57,834 bases of DNA, from positions 1 through 57,834 of the forward strand of contig UQQU01000008.1 of the NCBI GenBank assembly GCA_900543325.1. The letters are read 5' to 3'. The position numbers and the translations under genes were made by a program. Shown here one piece after another: positions 31,866 to 41,248 of this stretch. Each line of letters starts with the position of its first letter. Position 1 is the stretch's first letter. The notes below the pieces were generated by a model. The model did not search any database. It was given only the letters and a program-made list of their open reading frames with translations, and was not told the origin of the DNA. The stretch comes from an uncultured Clostridium sp. (GTDB lineage Bacteria > Bacillota > Clostridia > Clostridiales > Clostridiaceae).

Positions 31866-34366
31866 AGGGGAAAGGAATAAAAATATTATTATTTATATAT
31901 ATTATTTTTGTAATAGTTTCTTCTAGTAAGGTATTAGCTACCAATAGCAATATAAACGCATATGCTGATCATGGAGCAGAGGTTTTAGATGTTATATGGT
32001 CTAGAACAAAGGAACCAACTAATAATACAGATTATATTAATATCTTAGATAATAAGGAATTTCATAGTACTGTTATAAGTGAAGGTGAAAACTTATCTAA
32101 AGAAACAGCAGAAGAAGAAATATTCCAGATAGATAATTTAGATGATGAAATTAATGAAGTTAATATTGATAGGCAAAGCTATTATACTACTGAAGTTATT
32201 GATGGAAATACATATAAAGTAATTAATAATTATCCAAGTAATAGTAATAAGTTAGGAAAAGTTTTATTAACTCCTAGAACTATATATTCAGGACAAACTG
32301 GTAATAGAATTTTATTTGAATATAATACGTTAATAGCATTATTAAATCCTAAGGAAAAAAGTAATGTTTGGGATGGTGCTTCATCAAATAGATACTATAG
32401 TGGATATATAAAAGATAGCGATATATCTAATGGGTATAAGGTTAAGGATTTTGCAACATGGAAACATTATGGTAATGGGGATTCATGGAGATTGCTTAGA
32501 GGGGATTTTACTTTAGATTTATCATCGTCAGAAATGAAAAATAAAAGAGTTTATTTAGGGGTTCTAGGTGAGAATGGGCCAGAACTTATAATGCCCCTTA
32601 ATGACTTTATGATTGTTTTAGTTGATGGAAAGCCAACTAATATTAATTTTACTACTCAGCAGGTTACAGATAGTAATAAAGATAACATTAAATTTAGATT
32701 TTCAGATAATGAAATATATACACCTACTTTTAAAAGAGCCTATCATAGGGTAGCGGGAAATATGAGATGTAATGACCCAAGTCATACGTCTATAAGTAAG
32801 CATACAGATACATGGCATGCTCATTTAAATGATCAAGCTGAATTAAGCGGAGATGGATATACATTAGGTGATATAACATCTTTTCTAGATGATGGTAAGG
32901 AACACAAAATAGAAATTTTATGTGGTGATAATACTGGTGGTGGAGGTGGAACTAAGCTTGATATTTTCTTAGTTGAAGACCCGAGTATTGAAGTTGGTAA
33001 ACATGGATTTTTATTAGATGAAAATAATGAGAAAAATTATATAAGAGAAGATGGAACATCGCATGTTTATCCGGGAGAAAGAGTTTATTATAATTTTACG
33101 ATAAATAATACTGGTAAGGATAGATTAACTAAAGTTGAGTTTAATGATGAGCTTATAGATATTAAAATTGATAGTACTGGTATTTATAGAGGCGACGGCA
33201 CTAAATTAAGCAATAATAGCTTGAGTATTACTAAGGTGTCTGCTGATGGAAGTAAAATTACTTCTAAAGGAAATAGCGCTTTAAAGCTTTTACATACACT
33301 TGAAGTTGGTGAAAGTTTAATAGTTGAGGATTTAGATAATATTAAATATGATGTTACTTTAGAAGATTTAGAGAGAGAAAATAAGGTGATTATTAATACT
33401 GTTGTTGGAAGTGCTAAGTATTTAAATAATCAATTAACAGCTGAAGCTAGTGCTGGTTTTAAGGTTTATGTTGCAGAATATGGTGAAGATATAGTTGATA
33501 TTAATAAATATGTTTATGAAGTTAAGCGAAATGGTAGTGTAATTTATAGATATAATAATGAATCCTCTATTTCAGATAAGGACGTACCAGGATTATATCC
33601 AGGAGATGAAGTTTCATTCATTATTAAAATAAAGAATAGAACTATTGATGATAATAGAGTTACTAATACAGCATTACCTATTACTAATTTAAGTATTAAT
33701 GATTTTTTAACTTTACCTTATGAAACACCTAATTGGATATTTAGTTGTGATGAAAAAGAAAACTTTGATTATAGTAATTTTGATTTAAAGGCAAATGAAA
33801 ACATATCTATTTTAGCTACAGGATGGATTGTGCCAGAGCCTTATAATATAAATGAAGATAATAGTATAAATATATGGGATTACAATGTAGTTAATACTGT
33901 ACAGTTATACAAGGAATGTAGCGATGGTAAAAAGGAGTTAGGGACTTCTGCTGCAAAGGTTAAGATTTTACCAACTAAATTATATTTGAAAAAGATAGTT
34001 GTTGATGAAAATGATAATGATATAAGTAATGATACAAACAAATCTTTTACTATAAATATAAAAGGAAATGATGGTACAAGTTTTATTGTTGAAGCAATGC
34101 CTAATGAAAAATATGTAATTAATAATTTAAAATATGGAGTAACTTATAATGTTAGTGAAGTTATACCAGCTAATTATGAATTGGAGTCAATAGAGGTTCA
34201 GGATAATGAAAGTAATATGCTTTCAAATGGAAATACTATTACTTTAGCTTCGGAAAATATGGAGAGTATAATTGTAGTAAAGAATAAATTAGTAAATAAT
34301 AAGTATTTTTATGATGAGGATCAAGAAACTAATATATTTACTTATCCTTTAAGAGGAAATAGGTAG
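31859..34366 (+). CDS. Large secreted adhesin-like matrix protein
   Basis: The 835-aa protein has a signal peptide (residues about 6-27, ending KVLAT), a long N-terminal domain with a His/Cys-rich patch (RCNDPSHTSISKHTDTWHAH) and a GGGGG turn, then two DUF11-like segments (YPGERVYYNFTINNTGKD and YPGDEVSFIIKIKN). A C-terminal Cna-B-like domain follows (LYLKKIVVDENDND, FTINIKGNDG, YNVSEVIPANYELE). There is no LPXTG signal or membrane helix at the end (FTYPLRGNR), so it is released or held by other matrix proteins. It overlaps sipW by 7 bases. I do not recognise the N-terminal domain; isopeptide bonds in the Cna-B-like part are possible. Confidence 0.75.
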   Translation: MLKGKGIKILLFIYIIFVIVSSSKVLATNSNINAYADHGAEVLDVIWSRTKEPTNNTDYINILDNKEFHSTVISEGENLSKETAEEEIFQIDNLDDEINEVNIDRQSYYTTEVIDGNTYKVINNYPSNSNKLGKVLLTPRTIYSGQTGNRILFEYNTLIALLNPKEKSNVWDGASSNRYYSGYIKDSDISNGYKVKDFATWKHYGNGDSWRLLRGDFTLDLSSSEMKNKRVYLGVLGENGPELIMPLNDFMIVLVDGKPTNINFTTQQVTDSNKDNIKFRFSDNEIYTPTFKRAYHRVAGNMRCNDPSHTSISKHTDTWHAHLNDQAELSGDGYTLGDITSFLDDGKEHKIEILCGDNTGGGGGTKLDIFLVEDPSIEVGKHGFLLDENNEKNYIREDGTSHVYPGERVYYNFTINNTGKDRLTKVEFNDELIDIKIDSTGIYRGDGTKLSNNSLSITKVSADGSKITSKGNSALKLLHTLEVGESLIVEDLDNIKYDVTLEDLERENKVIINTVVGSAKYLNNQLTAEASAGFKVYVAEYGEDIVDINKYVYEVKRNGSVIYRYNNESSISDKDVPGLYPGDEVSFIIKIKNRTIDDNRVTNTALPITNLSINDFLTLPYETPNWIFSCDEKENFDYSNFDLKANENISILATGWIVPEPYNINEDNSINIWDYNVVNTVQLYKECSDGKKELGTSAAKVKILPTKLYLKKIVVDENDNDISNDTNKSFTINIKGNDGTSFIVEAMPNEKYVINNLKYGVTYNVSEVIPANYELESIEVQDNESNMLSNGNTITLASENMESIIVVKNKLVNNKYFYDEDQETNIFTYPLRGNR

Positions 34367-34381
34367 AAAGGTAGCTTTTAT

Positions 34382-34963
34382 ATGAAGGTTAATAGTAATT
34401 ATAAATCAGTGAAGTTTAAAATATTAATGATTGCATTATTAGTAATAGTTTCTTTATCTTGCTTTTTAAATGTTAGTTTAGCTTATTTTATAGACAACCA
34501 TAGGAATATAAACACTTTAAGGGTAGGGAAAATTGATGTAGAGATAAAAGAAGACTTTGATTCTAACAGTGGTAAGAAAAATGTTTGGATTGTTAATCCA
34601 AGTGAATCTTCTTCTTTAGTAAGAGTTAGTATTAGTGGGAGATGGGTAAATCCTAATGATTTAAATGAGGTATTACCTGTAGATAATAGCTTAATTACTT
34701 TAGTTTTTGCTGAAAATTTTCAAGAAAATTGGATTTATTGTGAAGAGGATGGTTATTATTACTATAAGAAAGTATTAGAGGGAAAAGCAACAACAGAAAT
34801 GTTATTAGAAAGTGTAGCCTTTAGTAATGATATTGATAGTAATTCAATATATAAGGGTATGGAATATAGAGTTGAAGTTAAGGTTGAAGCTGTACAAGCT
34901 AATAAATATATTAATGAAAATGGCGAAGAAGTTTATCCGTATAAAGAGGTATGGAGAAAATAA
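34382..34963 (+). CDS. TasA/camelysin-like protein, minor subunit candidate
   Basis: The 193-aa protein has a signal peptide (residues about 14-36, ending SLAYF) followed by IDNHRNINTLRVGKIDVEI, the SipW-substrate pattern. It shares ITLVFAENFQENWIYCEEDGYYYYKK and the ending EVWRK-like motif with the first operon protein (VFAEN, DGYFYY, REEW), so the two are diverged homologues. It could cap or nucleate the fibre. The ATG follows AGAAAGGTAG, 15 bases after the adhesin gene. The stop codon touches the operon terminator. Confidence 0.82.
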   Translation: MKVNSNYKSVKFKILMIALLVIVSLSCFLNVSLAYFIDNHRNINTLRVGKIDVEIKEDFDSNSGKKNVWIVNPSESSSLVRVSISGRWVNPNDLNEVLPVDNSLITLVFAENFQENWIYCEEDGYYYYKKVLEGKATTEMLLESVAFSNDIDSNSIYKGMEYRVEVKVEAVQANKYINENGEEVYPYKEVWRK

Positions 34964-35016
34964 TAAGGATCCCTAGGAACAAGTTTACTAGTTCCATAGG
35001 GACCTTATTGTTTTTA
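34963..35016 (+). terminator. Matrix operon terminator 1
   Basis: AATAAGGATCCCTAGGAAC pairs with GTTCCATAGGGACCTTATT around a short loop, then GTTTTTA. Confidence 0.88.
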
Positions 35017-35083
35017 AAGAAATTTATGTTTCTATCTCTTAAAAATTATAATAAGTATAAAACTGTTTTTGAAATAGAAATAG

Positions 35084-35136
35084 AAATGGACCTAGGAAGA
35101 ACAGATTTCTACATTCTGCAGGTCCATTTATTTTAT
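35084..35136 (+). terminator. Matrix operon terminator 2
   Basis: AAATGGACCT pairs with AGGTCCATTT with an inner AGAA/TTCT stem, followed by ATTTTA. Two tandem terminators isolate the matrix operon from the next genes. Confidence 0.75.
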
Positions 35137-35247
35137 AATCGATTCTTAGGAGTTAAATTATATGATATAATTATAAATATGAATAATATAGAGAAGAATT
35201 AAAATAAACTAGATTTTGTGATTTTAATTTAAAGGGAGATGAAGATT

Positions 35248-35658
35248 ATGAAATGTTATTATCATGATAATAAAGAAGTAATAGCTGCATGCACAGAATG
35301 TGGAAGATTTATTTGTGAAGCATGTAATGTTAATATAAATGGAAAAGCAATATGTAAAGCATGTATAGAAAATGGAGTATTTAATACAAATCATGGATAT
35401 AATTATGGTGGAATGAATCAACAAGGTTATAATAATTATTATGCAAAAAAGACAACACAAAAGAGTTGGTTAGTAACATTGTTATTATGTCTTTTTGTTG
35501 GAACTTTAGGAGTTCATAGATTTTATGTAGGGAAAATAGGAACAGGATTAGTACAATTGTTTACCTTTGGTGGACTTGGAATATGGAGTTTAGTAGATTT
35601 TATATTAATTGCTTGCAAGAAATTCACTGATGCAAATGGTGATTTAATATTATACTAA
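35248..35658 (+). CDS. TM2-domain membrane protein with N-terminal zinc-finger-like motif
   Basis: The 136-aa protein starts with a B-box-like Cys/His cluster (CYYHDNKEVIAACTECGRF, ICEACNV, AICKACI), then a Gly/Asn/Tyr-rich linker. The TM2 domain has two helices (SWLVTLLLCLFVGTLGVHRF and the GLGIWSLVDFILIA part), with the FYVGKIGTG loop. TM2 proteins are membrane proteins of unknown function. Start 35248 is preferred to ATG 35239, which lies too close to AAAGGGAG. The next gene shares the zinc-finger-like N-terminus, so they probably work together. Confidence 0.8.
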   Translation: MKCYYHDNKEVIAACTECGRFICEACNVNINGKAICKACIENGVFNTNHGYNYGGMNQQGYNNYYAKKTTQKSWLVTLLLCLFVGTLGVHRFYVGKIGTGLVQLFTFGGLGIWSLVDFILIACKKFTDANGDLILY

Positions 35659-35683
35659 TAATAGAGGGGAGAGTTAAAAGGAT

Positions 35684-36427
35684 ATGAATTGTTCAAATCA
35701 TGGAGAAAGAGAAGCTGTAGGAATGTGTGTGAGATGCCATAAGCTTATATGTGAGGAGTGCAAAGTAAAAATAAATAATAAGTATTATTGTAAGGATTGT
35801 GTTTCTGAAATGTACTCAGATAATAATAGTAACAATAATTATAATAATAGAAATAACAATTATAGTAATGGAAGTACTATAAATTCAGATAAAGTTAAAG
35901 AGTATGCTGATAAAGCAGTAAATGCTACAGTTGAGGTTACTAATAATACATTAAATTTAGTTAAGGATTTTGCGGAATCAGAAGATTTTAAGGAAACTGT
36001 AGATAAGGTTAGTAAAAATCAAAAAATAGTTAATTACGTTCTTGGAATAATTGCCATTGCATTATTAATTCCTAAGGTTACAAGTGGTATTAGCAACATA
36101 CCATATTTCTTTGATGAACTTATATTTTCAGCTAGATATTATGGTGCTTTTAGAACAATATTTTACGTTATAGAATTTATTTCAAGTTTACTTGAGCCAA
36201 TAATAATTATTGCATTAGCTGCATTATTATTTAATAATTTTATGAAATTAAAGAGAGAAATTAGAATAGTAGCTCCAATAGTTGTTGTTGCTGCATTTAC
36301 ATTAATTAGATTTGTTAGTGCAAATATAGCATCTAGCTATTTTGGATTTAGTATAATAGCAAATATGTTTTCATATTTTATTCCTGTAATATTAATAGTT
36401 GTAGGAAGTTATTTTGATAAGGAATAG
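35684..36427 (+). CDS. Membrane protein with N-terminal zinc-finger-like motif
   Basis: The 247-aa protein opens with a Cys/His cluster (MNCSNHGEREAVGMCVRCHKL, CEECKV, YYCKDCV), like the preceding protein. An Asn/Tyr-rich linker and a charged helix follow (about residues 65-115). The C-terminal half has about four hydrophobic segments (VLGIIAIALLIP, IIIIALAALLF, IVAPIVVVAAFTLI, FIPVILIVVGSYF). Family and function are unknown to me. It follows the TM2 gene by 25 bases with GAGGGGAG near the start. Confidence 0.7.
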   Translation: MNCSNHGEREAVGMCVRCHKLICEECKVKINNKYYCKDCVSEMYSDNNSNNNYNNRNNNYSNGSTINSDKVKEYADKAVNATVEVTNNTLNLVKDFAESEDFKETVDKVSKNQKIVNYVLGIIAIALLIPKVTSGISNIPYFFDELIFSARYYGAFRTIFYVIEFISSLLEPIIIIALAALLFNNFMKLKREIRIVAPIVVVAAFTLIRFVSANIASSYFGFSIIANMFSYFIPVILIVVGSYFDKE

Positions 36428-36438
36428 TTTAGAGTGGA

Positions 36439-36535
36439 AACCTATTATTTTTCATAATAGGTTGTAGTATATAGTGCTGTTATATCAAATTGTTGTTAAT
36501 AACGATCTGATATAGCAGCACTATAATTATTTTAA
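36439..36535 (+). terminator. Two tandem hairpins after the zinc-finger-like genes
   Basis: AACCTATTAT/ATAATAGGTT (36439-36463) is followed by a long stem of TATAGTGCTG-TATATCA with TGATATAGCAGCACTATA (36470-36525), then ATTATTTTA. The rest of the 290-base gap to wecB is AT-rich. Confidence 0.75.
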
Positions 36536-36718
36536 TATAAATAGAAAAATGTTTTATTAGTATAGTTATTATTGTAAAATAAGGTTAATGAATTAAGAAG
36601 ATTTTATAAATTATTATATTATTATGTGATTTTGATAGAAATTATAATTATAAAAATATTTTAGTAATTAAATTGTATAGTTATATAAAACTATATTTTA
36701 TTATAGGAGGTAAGGATA

Positions 36719-37843
36719 TTGAGTAAAATAAAAGTTTTAAGTGTATTTGGAACAAGACCAGAAGCAATAAAGATGTGTCCTTTAGTTAAAGTGTTAGAAA
36801 AGGATGATAGAATAGAGTCCATTGTATGTGCTACAGCTCAACATAGAGAAATGCTTGATACAGTACTTGAGATATTTGATGTTAAGCCACAGTATGATTT
36901 AAATATAATGTCTCATGGACAAACAATAGTTGATGTATCTAATAAAGTTTTAACAGGGGTAGACAAAGTAATAAAAGAATGTAACCCAGATATAGTTTTA
37001 GTGCATGGAGATACTTCAACAACATTAAATGGAGCATTAGCAGCATTCTATAATCAAAAGCCTATAGGTCATGTTGAAGCAGGTCTTAGAACTGGAGATA
37101 TTTATTCACCATTTCCAGAAGAGGCTAATAGAAAATTAACAGGAGCAATTGCGACTTTACATTTTTCAGCTACAGAAAGTAATAAGGCTAATTTAGAAAA
37201 AGAAAATATACATAAAAATATATACATAACAGGTAATACTGTAATTGATGCTTTACTTAGTGTTGTAGATAAAAATCATAAATTTGATGATAAAAGTTTA
37301 AATAATATAGATTTTGAAAATAAAAAAATCGTTTTATTAACTGCTCATAGAAGAGAAAATTGGGGAGAACCAATGAAAGATATATTTGCAGCAGTTAGGG
37401 AGCTTGTTACAAAAAACGAAGATGTAGATGTAATATTCCCAATGCATAAGAATCCTTTAATAAGAGAACTTGCAAATGAAAGTTTTAAGGGAATAGAAGA
37501 TAAAATACATTTAATTGAACCATTAGAATATGTTGATTTTGCAAATCTTATGGCTAAATGCTATCTTATAATGACAGATTCAGGTGGAATACAAGAAGAA
37601 GCACCAGCTCTTGGTAAACCAGTTATTGTTTTAAGAACAGAAACTGAAAGACCTGAAGCTGTTGAGGCTGGAACTGTAAAATTAGCAGGAATTAAAAAAG
37701 ATGTTATATTTAATATTGCTGATGAACTTATAAATGATAAAGAAGCTTATAATAAGATGGCTCATGCAGTAAACCCTTATGGGGATGGAAAAGCTTGTAT
37801 AAGAATTGTTGAACATATAGTAGAATACTTTAAAAATAAATAG
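36719..37843 (+). CDS. wecB: UDP-N-acetylglucosamine 2-epimerase
   Basis: The 374-aa cytoplasmic enzyme interconverts UDP-GlcNAc and UDP-ManNAc, a precursor for teichoic acid linkage units and capsules. Typical features are VFGTRPEAIKMCPLVK, VLVHGDTSTTLNGALAAF, HVEAGLRTGD, PFPEEANRKL, LLTAHRRENWGEP and TDSGGIQEEAPALGKPV. The TTG start at 36719 follows AGGAGG with proper spacing. It stands alone with its own terminator. Confidence 0.94.
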   Translation: MSKIKVLSVFGTRPEAIKMCPLVKVLEKDDRIESIVCATAQHREMLDTVLEIFDVKPQYDLNIMSHGQTIVDVSNKVLTGVDKVIKECNPDIVLVHGDTSTTLNGALAAFYNQKPIGHVEAGLRTGDIYSPFPEEANRKLTGAIATLHFSATESNKANLEKENIHKNIYITGNTVIDALLSVVDKNHKFDDKSLNNIDFENKKIVLLTAHRRENWGEPMKDIFAAVRELVTKNEDVDVIFPMHKNPLIRELANESFKGIEDKIHLIEPLEYVDFANLMAKCYLIMTDSGGIQEEAPALGKPVIVLRTETERPEAVEAGTVKLAGIKKDVIFNIADELINDKEAYNKMAHAVNPYGDGKACIRIVEHIVEYFKNK

Positions 37844-37854
37844 ATTTTTATAAA

Positions 37855-37900
37855 AATACCGTATAACCAACTTAGGATATACGGTATTATAATTTTTTTA
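37855..37900 (+). terminator. wecB terminator
   Basis: AATACCGTATA and TATACGGTATT pair, with inner CC/GG, followed by ATAATTTTTTTA. Confidence 0.85.
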
Positions 37901-37999
37901 TTTAAATTATAAGAATTATATTTAAAATGTAATAATTAATATATCTGTGGCAATAATTAAGATAAATTAATTTATCTATAAAGGAGTCACAAAATTAAT

Positions 38000-38779
38000 A
38001 TGAAGAAAATTTTTAGAATATTTATAGTTTCTTTTTTGATGTTAAATATACAAATTATATATGTACATAGTGAGACTTTAAACTTAATAGAAGAAAAATT
38101 AGACAATGTAGGAATTCCAAAGGAATATAGTGATAATATTATTAACTATATTACTAATTTAAAACTTAGTGAGGAAGAAACAAAAAACTTATTAGATGAA
38201 GTAAATAATGTTATTTCAAGGATAAAGGAAAAAGAAGATTATAGTGATTTTACATTTACAGAATTACTTAATATTTATGATGAAGCTTTAAATATAGCAG
38301 ATACATTAAATATTAACTTTGATTTAGATTTATCAACTAAGGAAGTTGTATTAAAAGATAAAGATAGTAAATTAACATTGATTAAGTGTAATATAGATGA
38401 TGCTAAAAGATATTATGAAAATTATAAGGAGTCACCTCTTACATCTAAAGATTATGAAGAATTGAAAAGCTATATAGCTGAAAACACTATTACTAATGAA
38501 GAAGATATAAAGAGTAGTGACAGTGATAATAATAATTCTAATAGTATAGATGAAAATGGTGATTATAATAATTTAAATGATAAAGAAATAACTCAAAATA
38601 GTGAATCAAGTGAGAGTAGTTATAATTCTAGTGAAAACAATAATGAAACTTTTAATACTGTTAGTGCCATAAAAAGAAAAAATGTAAATAGAGTATTAAG
38701 TATAATATTCTTAGTTTTATTTGCATGTGTAGTAGTTTCATTATTAATAAATTCAATATTTTTTAGTAGAGAAAAATAG
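38000..38779 (+). CDS. Secreted or membrane-held hypothetical protein
   Basis: The 259-aa protein has a signal peptide (FRIFIVSFLMLNIQIIYVHS), a helical, charged extracellular domain (about residues 28-165), a Ser/Asn/Asp/Glu-rich linker (about 165-220) and a C-terminal membrane helix (VLSIIFLVLFACVVVSLLI) with a short cytoplasmic RE-K tail. The layout resembles surface proteins held by a C-terminal anchor, without LPXTG. I do not recognise the domain. The ATG follows AAGGAG. It lies between wecB and a convergent LCP gene. Confidence 0.65.
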   Translation: MKKIFRIFIVSFLMLNIQIIYVHSETLNLIEEKLDNVGIPKEYSDNIINYITNLKLSEEETKNLLDEVNNVISRIKEKEDYSDFTFTELLNIYDEALNIADTLNINFDLDLSTKEVVLKDKDSKLTLIKCNIDDAKRYYENYKESPLTSKDYEELKSYIAENTITNEEDIKSSDSDNNNSNSIDENGDYNNLNDKEITQNSESSESSYNSSENNNETFNTVSAIKRKNVNRVLSIIFLVLFACVVVSLLINSIFFSREK

Positions 38780-38805
38780 TAAAAGCATGATAACTAGTAT
38801 TAAAA

Positions 38806-38843
38806 AGTGAGATGCACTATAAAATAGGCATCTCATTTGAATT
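38806..38843. terminator. Hairpin between convergent genes
   Basis: TGAGATGC and GCATCTCA pair around an AT-rich loop; ATTTGAATTT follows on the plus strand and AAAAAG precedes, so it may serve both sides. Confidence 0.6.
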
Positions 38844-38852
38844 TATATAAAT

Positions 38853-39827
38853 TTAATCTAAGGAATATAAGAAGTTATGTATATCTTTAGTAGTTTCATC
38901 TATATCAGTTGTTAAGTGAAGCATATCAGTGGCAATCATTTCAGATTTACCATCAAGTGGGAATCTTGATTGTTCAATTGATGGAACTCCCATACTTAAA
39001 ACTTTAGTTGCTATTGACATTATTTCTGAATTAGTAAGATTAGTTGAAACTAATGGTAAAATATCATTCATCATTACTGCTAAATCAGTAATTGAAGCTG
39101 TTTTGAATTTTTCAAACAATGCAGCTAAAACATCTCTTTGTCTTTCAGTTCTTTTAAAATCTCTACCTTCTGTATATCTTATTCTACAATAAGCTGCAGC
39201 TTGAGTACCGTTTAATGTTTGAAGTCCAGCACTTGTTAATTTTTCAGTGGTTGTACCATTTTCATTATCAATATTAGTTATATAGTTATTAATAAAATTT
39301 AATTCTTCATTTGTTATATTTAATTCAACGCCACCAAGTTTATCAATTATAGTTGGTAGAGTACGTAAACTTACATGAATGAATTTATCTACTGTTAAAT
39401 TGAAGTTATAATTAATAGTTTTTAATATAAGCTCAGGACCACCATAAGCCATAGTATAATTTAAATTTTGTTTATTGCCACTTCCATCAGGTAAATCTAA
39501 ATAAAGATCTCTCATAAATGAAAAGAGTTTAAGTCTATTATTTTTAGTATCAATTCCTAAGATCATAGTAGCATCAGATGCACCGTATAGATTTCCGTAT
39601 TGTTCATTTTCTGTAAAATCGGTACCAAATAATGCAATAGAAATAACATCTTCATCTTCTTTTACTGGTTCTTTACCAGTTGCAGTAACAACACTTCTAT
39701 CAATTTCAACTCTTTCAATTTTAGAGCTAAAATGATTAACGGCAAAAGCTAATGAAGCAATCAATAGTAAAAATACTAAAAAAATGCTTATTATAACCTT
39801 TTTTGTTGTAGATAGTTTTTTCGACAT
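38853..39827 (-). CDS. LytR-CpsA-Psr (LCP) family ligase
   Basis: The 324-aa protein has a short basic cytoplasmic end, one membrane helix (KVIISIFLVFLLLIASLAFAV) and the LCP domain: ALFGTDFTENEQ, LFSFMRDLYLDLPDG, LNYTMAYGGPELI and RIRYTEGRDFKRTERQRD. It is about the length of the LCP protein at 20568 and clearly homologous. Start 39827 follows AGGGGGTA; the frame begins 13 codons earlier without a signal. It probably attaches a surface polymer to peptidoglycan, perhaps the product of the glycan cluster downstream. Confidence 0.92.
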   Translation of the reverse strand: MSKKLSTTKKVIISIFLVFLLLIASLAFAVNHFSSKIERVEIDRSVVTATGKEPVKEDEDVISIALFGTDFTENEQYGNLYGASDATMILGIDTKNNRLKLFSFMRDLYLDLPDGSGNKQNLNYTMAYGGPELILKTINYNFNLTVDKFIHVSLRTLPTIIDKLGGVELNITNEELNFINNYITNIDNENGTTTEKLTSAGLQTLNGTQAAAYCRIRYTEGRDFKRTERQRDVLAALFEKFKTASITDLAVMMNDILPLVSTNLTNSEIMSIATKVLSMGVPSIEQSRFPLDGKSEMIATDMLHLTTDIDETTKDIHNFLYSLD

Positions 39828-40121
39828 AATATACCCCCTAATTGTGTTAAACATAATAGTCGTCATTTACAGAGTAATTATACTATAAAAATATATATTA
39901 ATACAGAAAATAATATATTATCCATAAAATTACATAGAACTTTTAAATGTAAATAGAAATTATTATAAAGGAATTGAAAAAGTTAAATATTTGGAGTAAA
40001 TTAGGTACAATAATGTAGATAAAACTTTGTTAATTAATTTAAAAAAGTGGTTTTAAATTGTTTTCAATTGTTATATAATATTAATGAGGAAAATAAAACT
40101 TTAGTTGGGAGGAAATTGTAT

Positions 40122-41132
40122 ATGGCAGTTTTAGTATCAGGTGGAATGGGATATATCGGAAGCCATACAACAGTAGAACTTTTAAATGCAGGTTATGATG
40201 TTGTAATAGCAGATGATTTAAGTAATAGTAAGGATCTTGTTAAAGATAGAATAAAAGAAATAACAGGGAAGGATGTTAAGTTTTATAATGTTGACTTAAC
40301 AGATGTAGAAAAGACAGAAGAAATTTTCAGAGATAATAATATAGATTCAGTTATTCACTTTGCAGCTTTTAAAGCAGTTGGTGAATCAGTAGAAAAACCA
40401 TTAGAATATTACTACAATAACTTAACAAGTGCACTAGTAGTATTAAAGGCTATGAAGAAATATGGATGCAGAAACTTTGTATTTAGTTCATCTGCAACAG
40501 TTTATGGAGATGCAAAAGTTGTACCAATAACAGAGGACTCTCCATTATCAACTACTAATCCATATGGAAGCACTAAGCTTATGATTGAAGATATGTTAAG
40601 AGATATTGCTAAAGCAGAAACACAATTAAATATAGCAATACTTAGATACTTCAATCCAGTAGGAGCTCATAAGAGTGGAATAATAGGAGAAGATCCAAAT
40701 GGAATTCCAAATAATCTAATGCCATACATTACTAAGGTAGCTATTGGTGAATTAAAACAGTTAAGAGTATTTGGTAATGACTATCCAACTCATGATGGAA
40801 CAGGAGTAAGAGATTATATCCATGTTGTTGATTTAGCAGTAGGACATGTTAAAGCTTTAGAAAAGTTAGCAACTAACCCAGGTCTTGTTACTTATAATTT
40901 AGGAACAGGAAATGGATATTCAGTATTAGATGTTGTTAAGGCATTTAGTGAAGCATCAGGAAGAGAAATTCCTTATGAAATAGCACCTAGAAGAGCTGGG
41001 GATATAGCAACATGCTATGCAGATCCTAAGAAAGCTAATGAAGAATTAGGATGGAAGGCTGAAAGAGGAATCAAGGAAATGTGTGAAGACTCTTGGAGAT
41101 GGCAAAGCAATAATCCTAAGGGATATAACTAA
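40122..41132 (+). CDS. galE: UDP-glucose 4-epimerase
   Basis: The 336-aa enzyme interconverts UDP-glucose and UDP-galactose. It has the NAD-binding motif GGMGYIGSH, the YxxxK pair in NPYGSTKLMIED, FSSSATVYGD, RYFNPVGAH and DGTGVRDYIHVVDLA. The ATG at 40122 follows GGGAGG; the frame extends 25 codons further upstream without support. It supports galactose use with lacZ and supplies UDP-galactose for glycans. A decayed copy of its start lies at 43441-43507. Confidence 0.95.
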   Translation: MAVLVSGGMGYIGSHTTVELLNAGYDVVIADDLSNSKDLVKDRIKEITGKDVKFYNVDLTDVEKTEEIFRDNNIDSVIHFAAFKAVGESVEKPLEYYYNNLTSALVVLKAMKKYGCRNFVFSSSATVYGDAKVVPITEDSPLSTTNPYGSTKLMIEDMLRDIAKAETQLNIAILRYFNPVGAHKSGIIGEDPNGIPNNLMPYITKVAIGELKQLRVFGNDYPTHDGTGVRDYIHVVDLAVGHVKALEKLATNPGLVTYNLGTGNGYSVLDVVKAFSEASGREIPYEIAPRRAGDIATCYADPKKANEELGWKAERGIKEMCEDSWRWQSNNPKGYN

Positions 41133-41163
41133 GAGTTAATTTACAAAATAAATAATAGTAATA

Positions 41164-41241
41164 AAAAAATAGAGAATTTTAAGATAATTACTAATTATGC
41201 ATAATTAATGCTATATAGTAAATTTTAAATCCTCTATTTTT
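41164..41241. terminator. Bidirectional terminator between galE and the LTA-synthase-like gene
   Basis: AAAAATAGAG and CTCTATTTTT pair across a loop containing AATTATGCATAATT; both strands show T runs. Confidence 0.7.
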
Positions 41242-41248
41242 ATTATAA

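Noticed and set aside
34951..35202. Open frame of 83 codons after the matrix operon
   Set aside because: It runs through two strong terminators, starts inside the previous gene, and has no family likeness.
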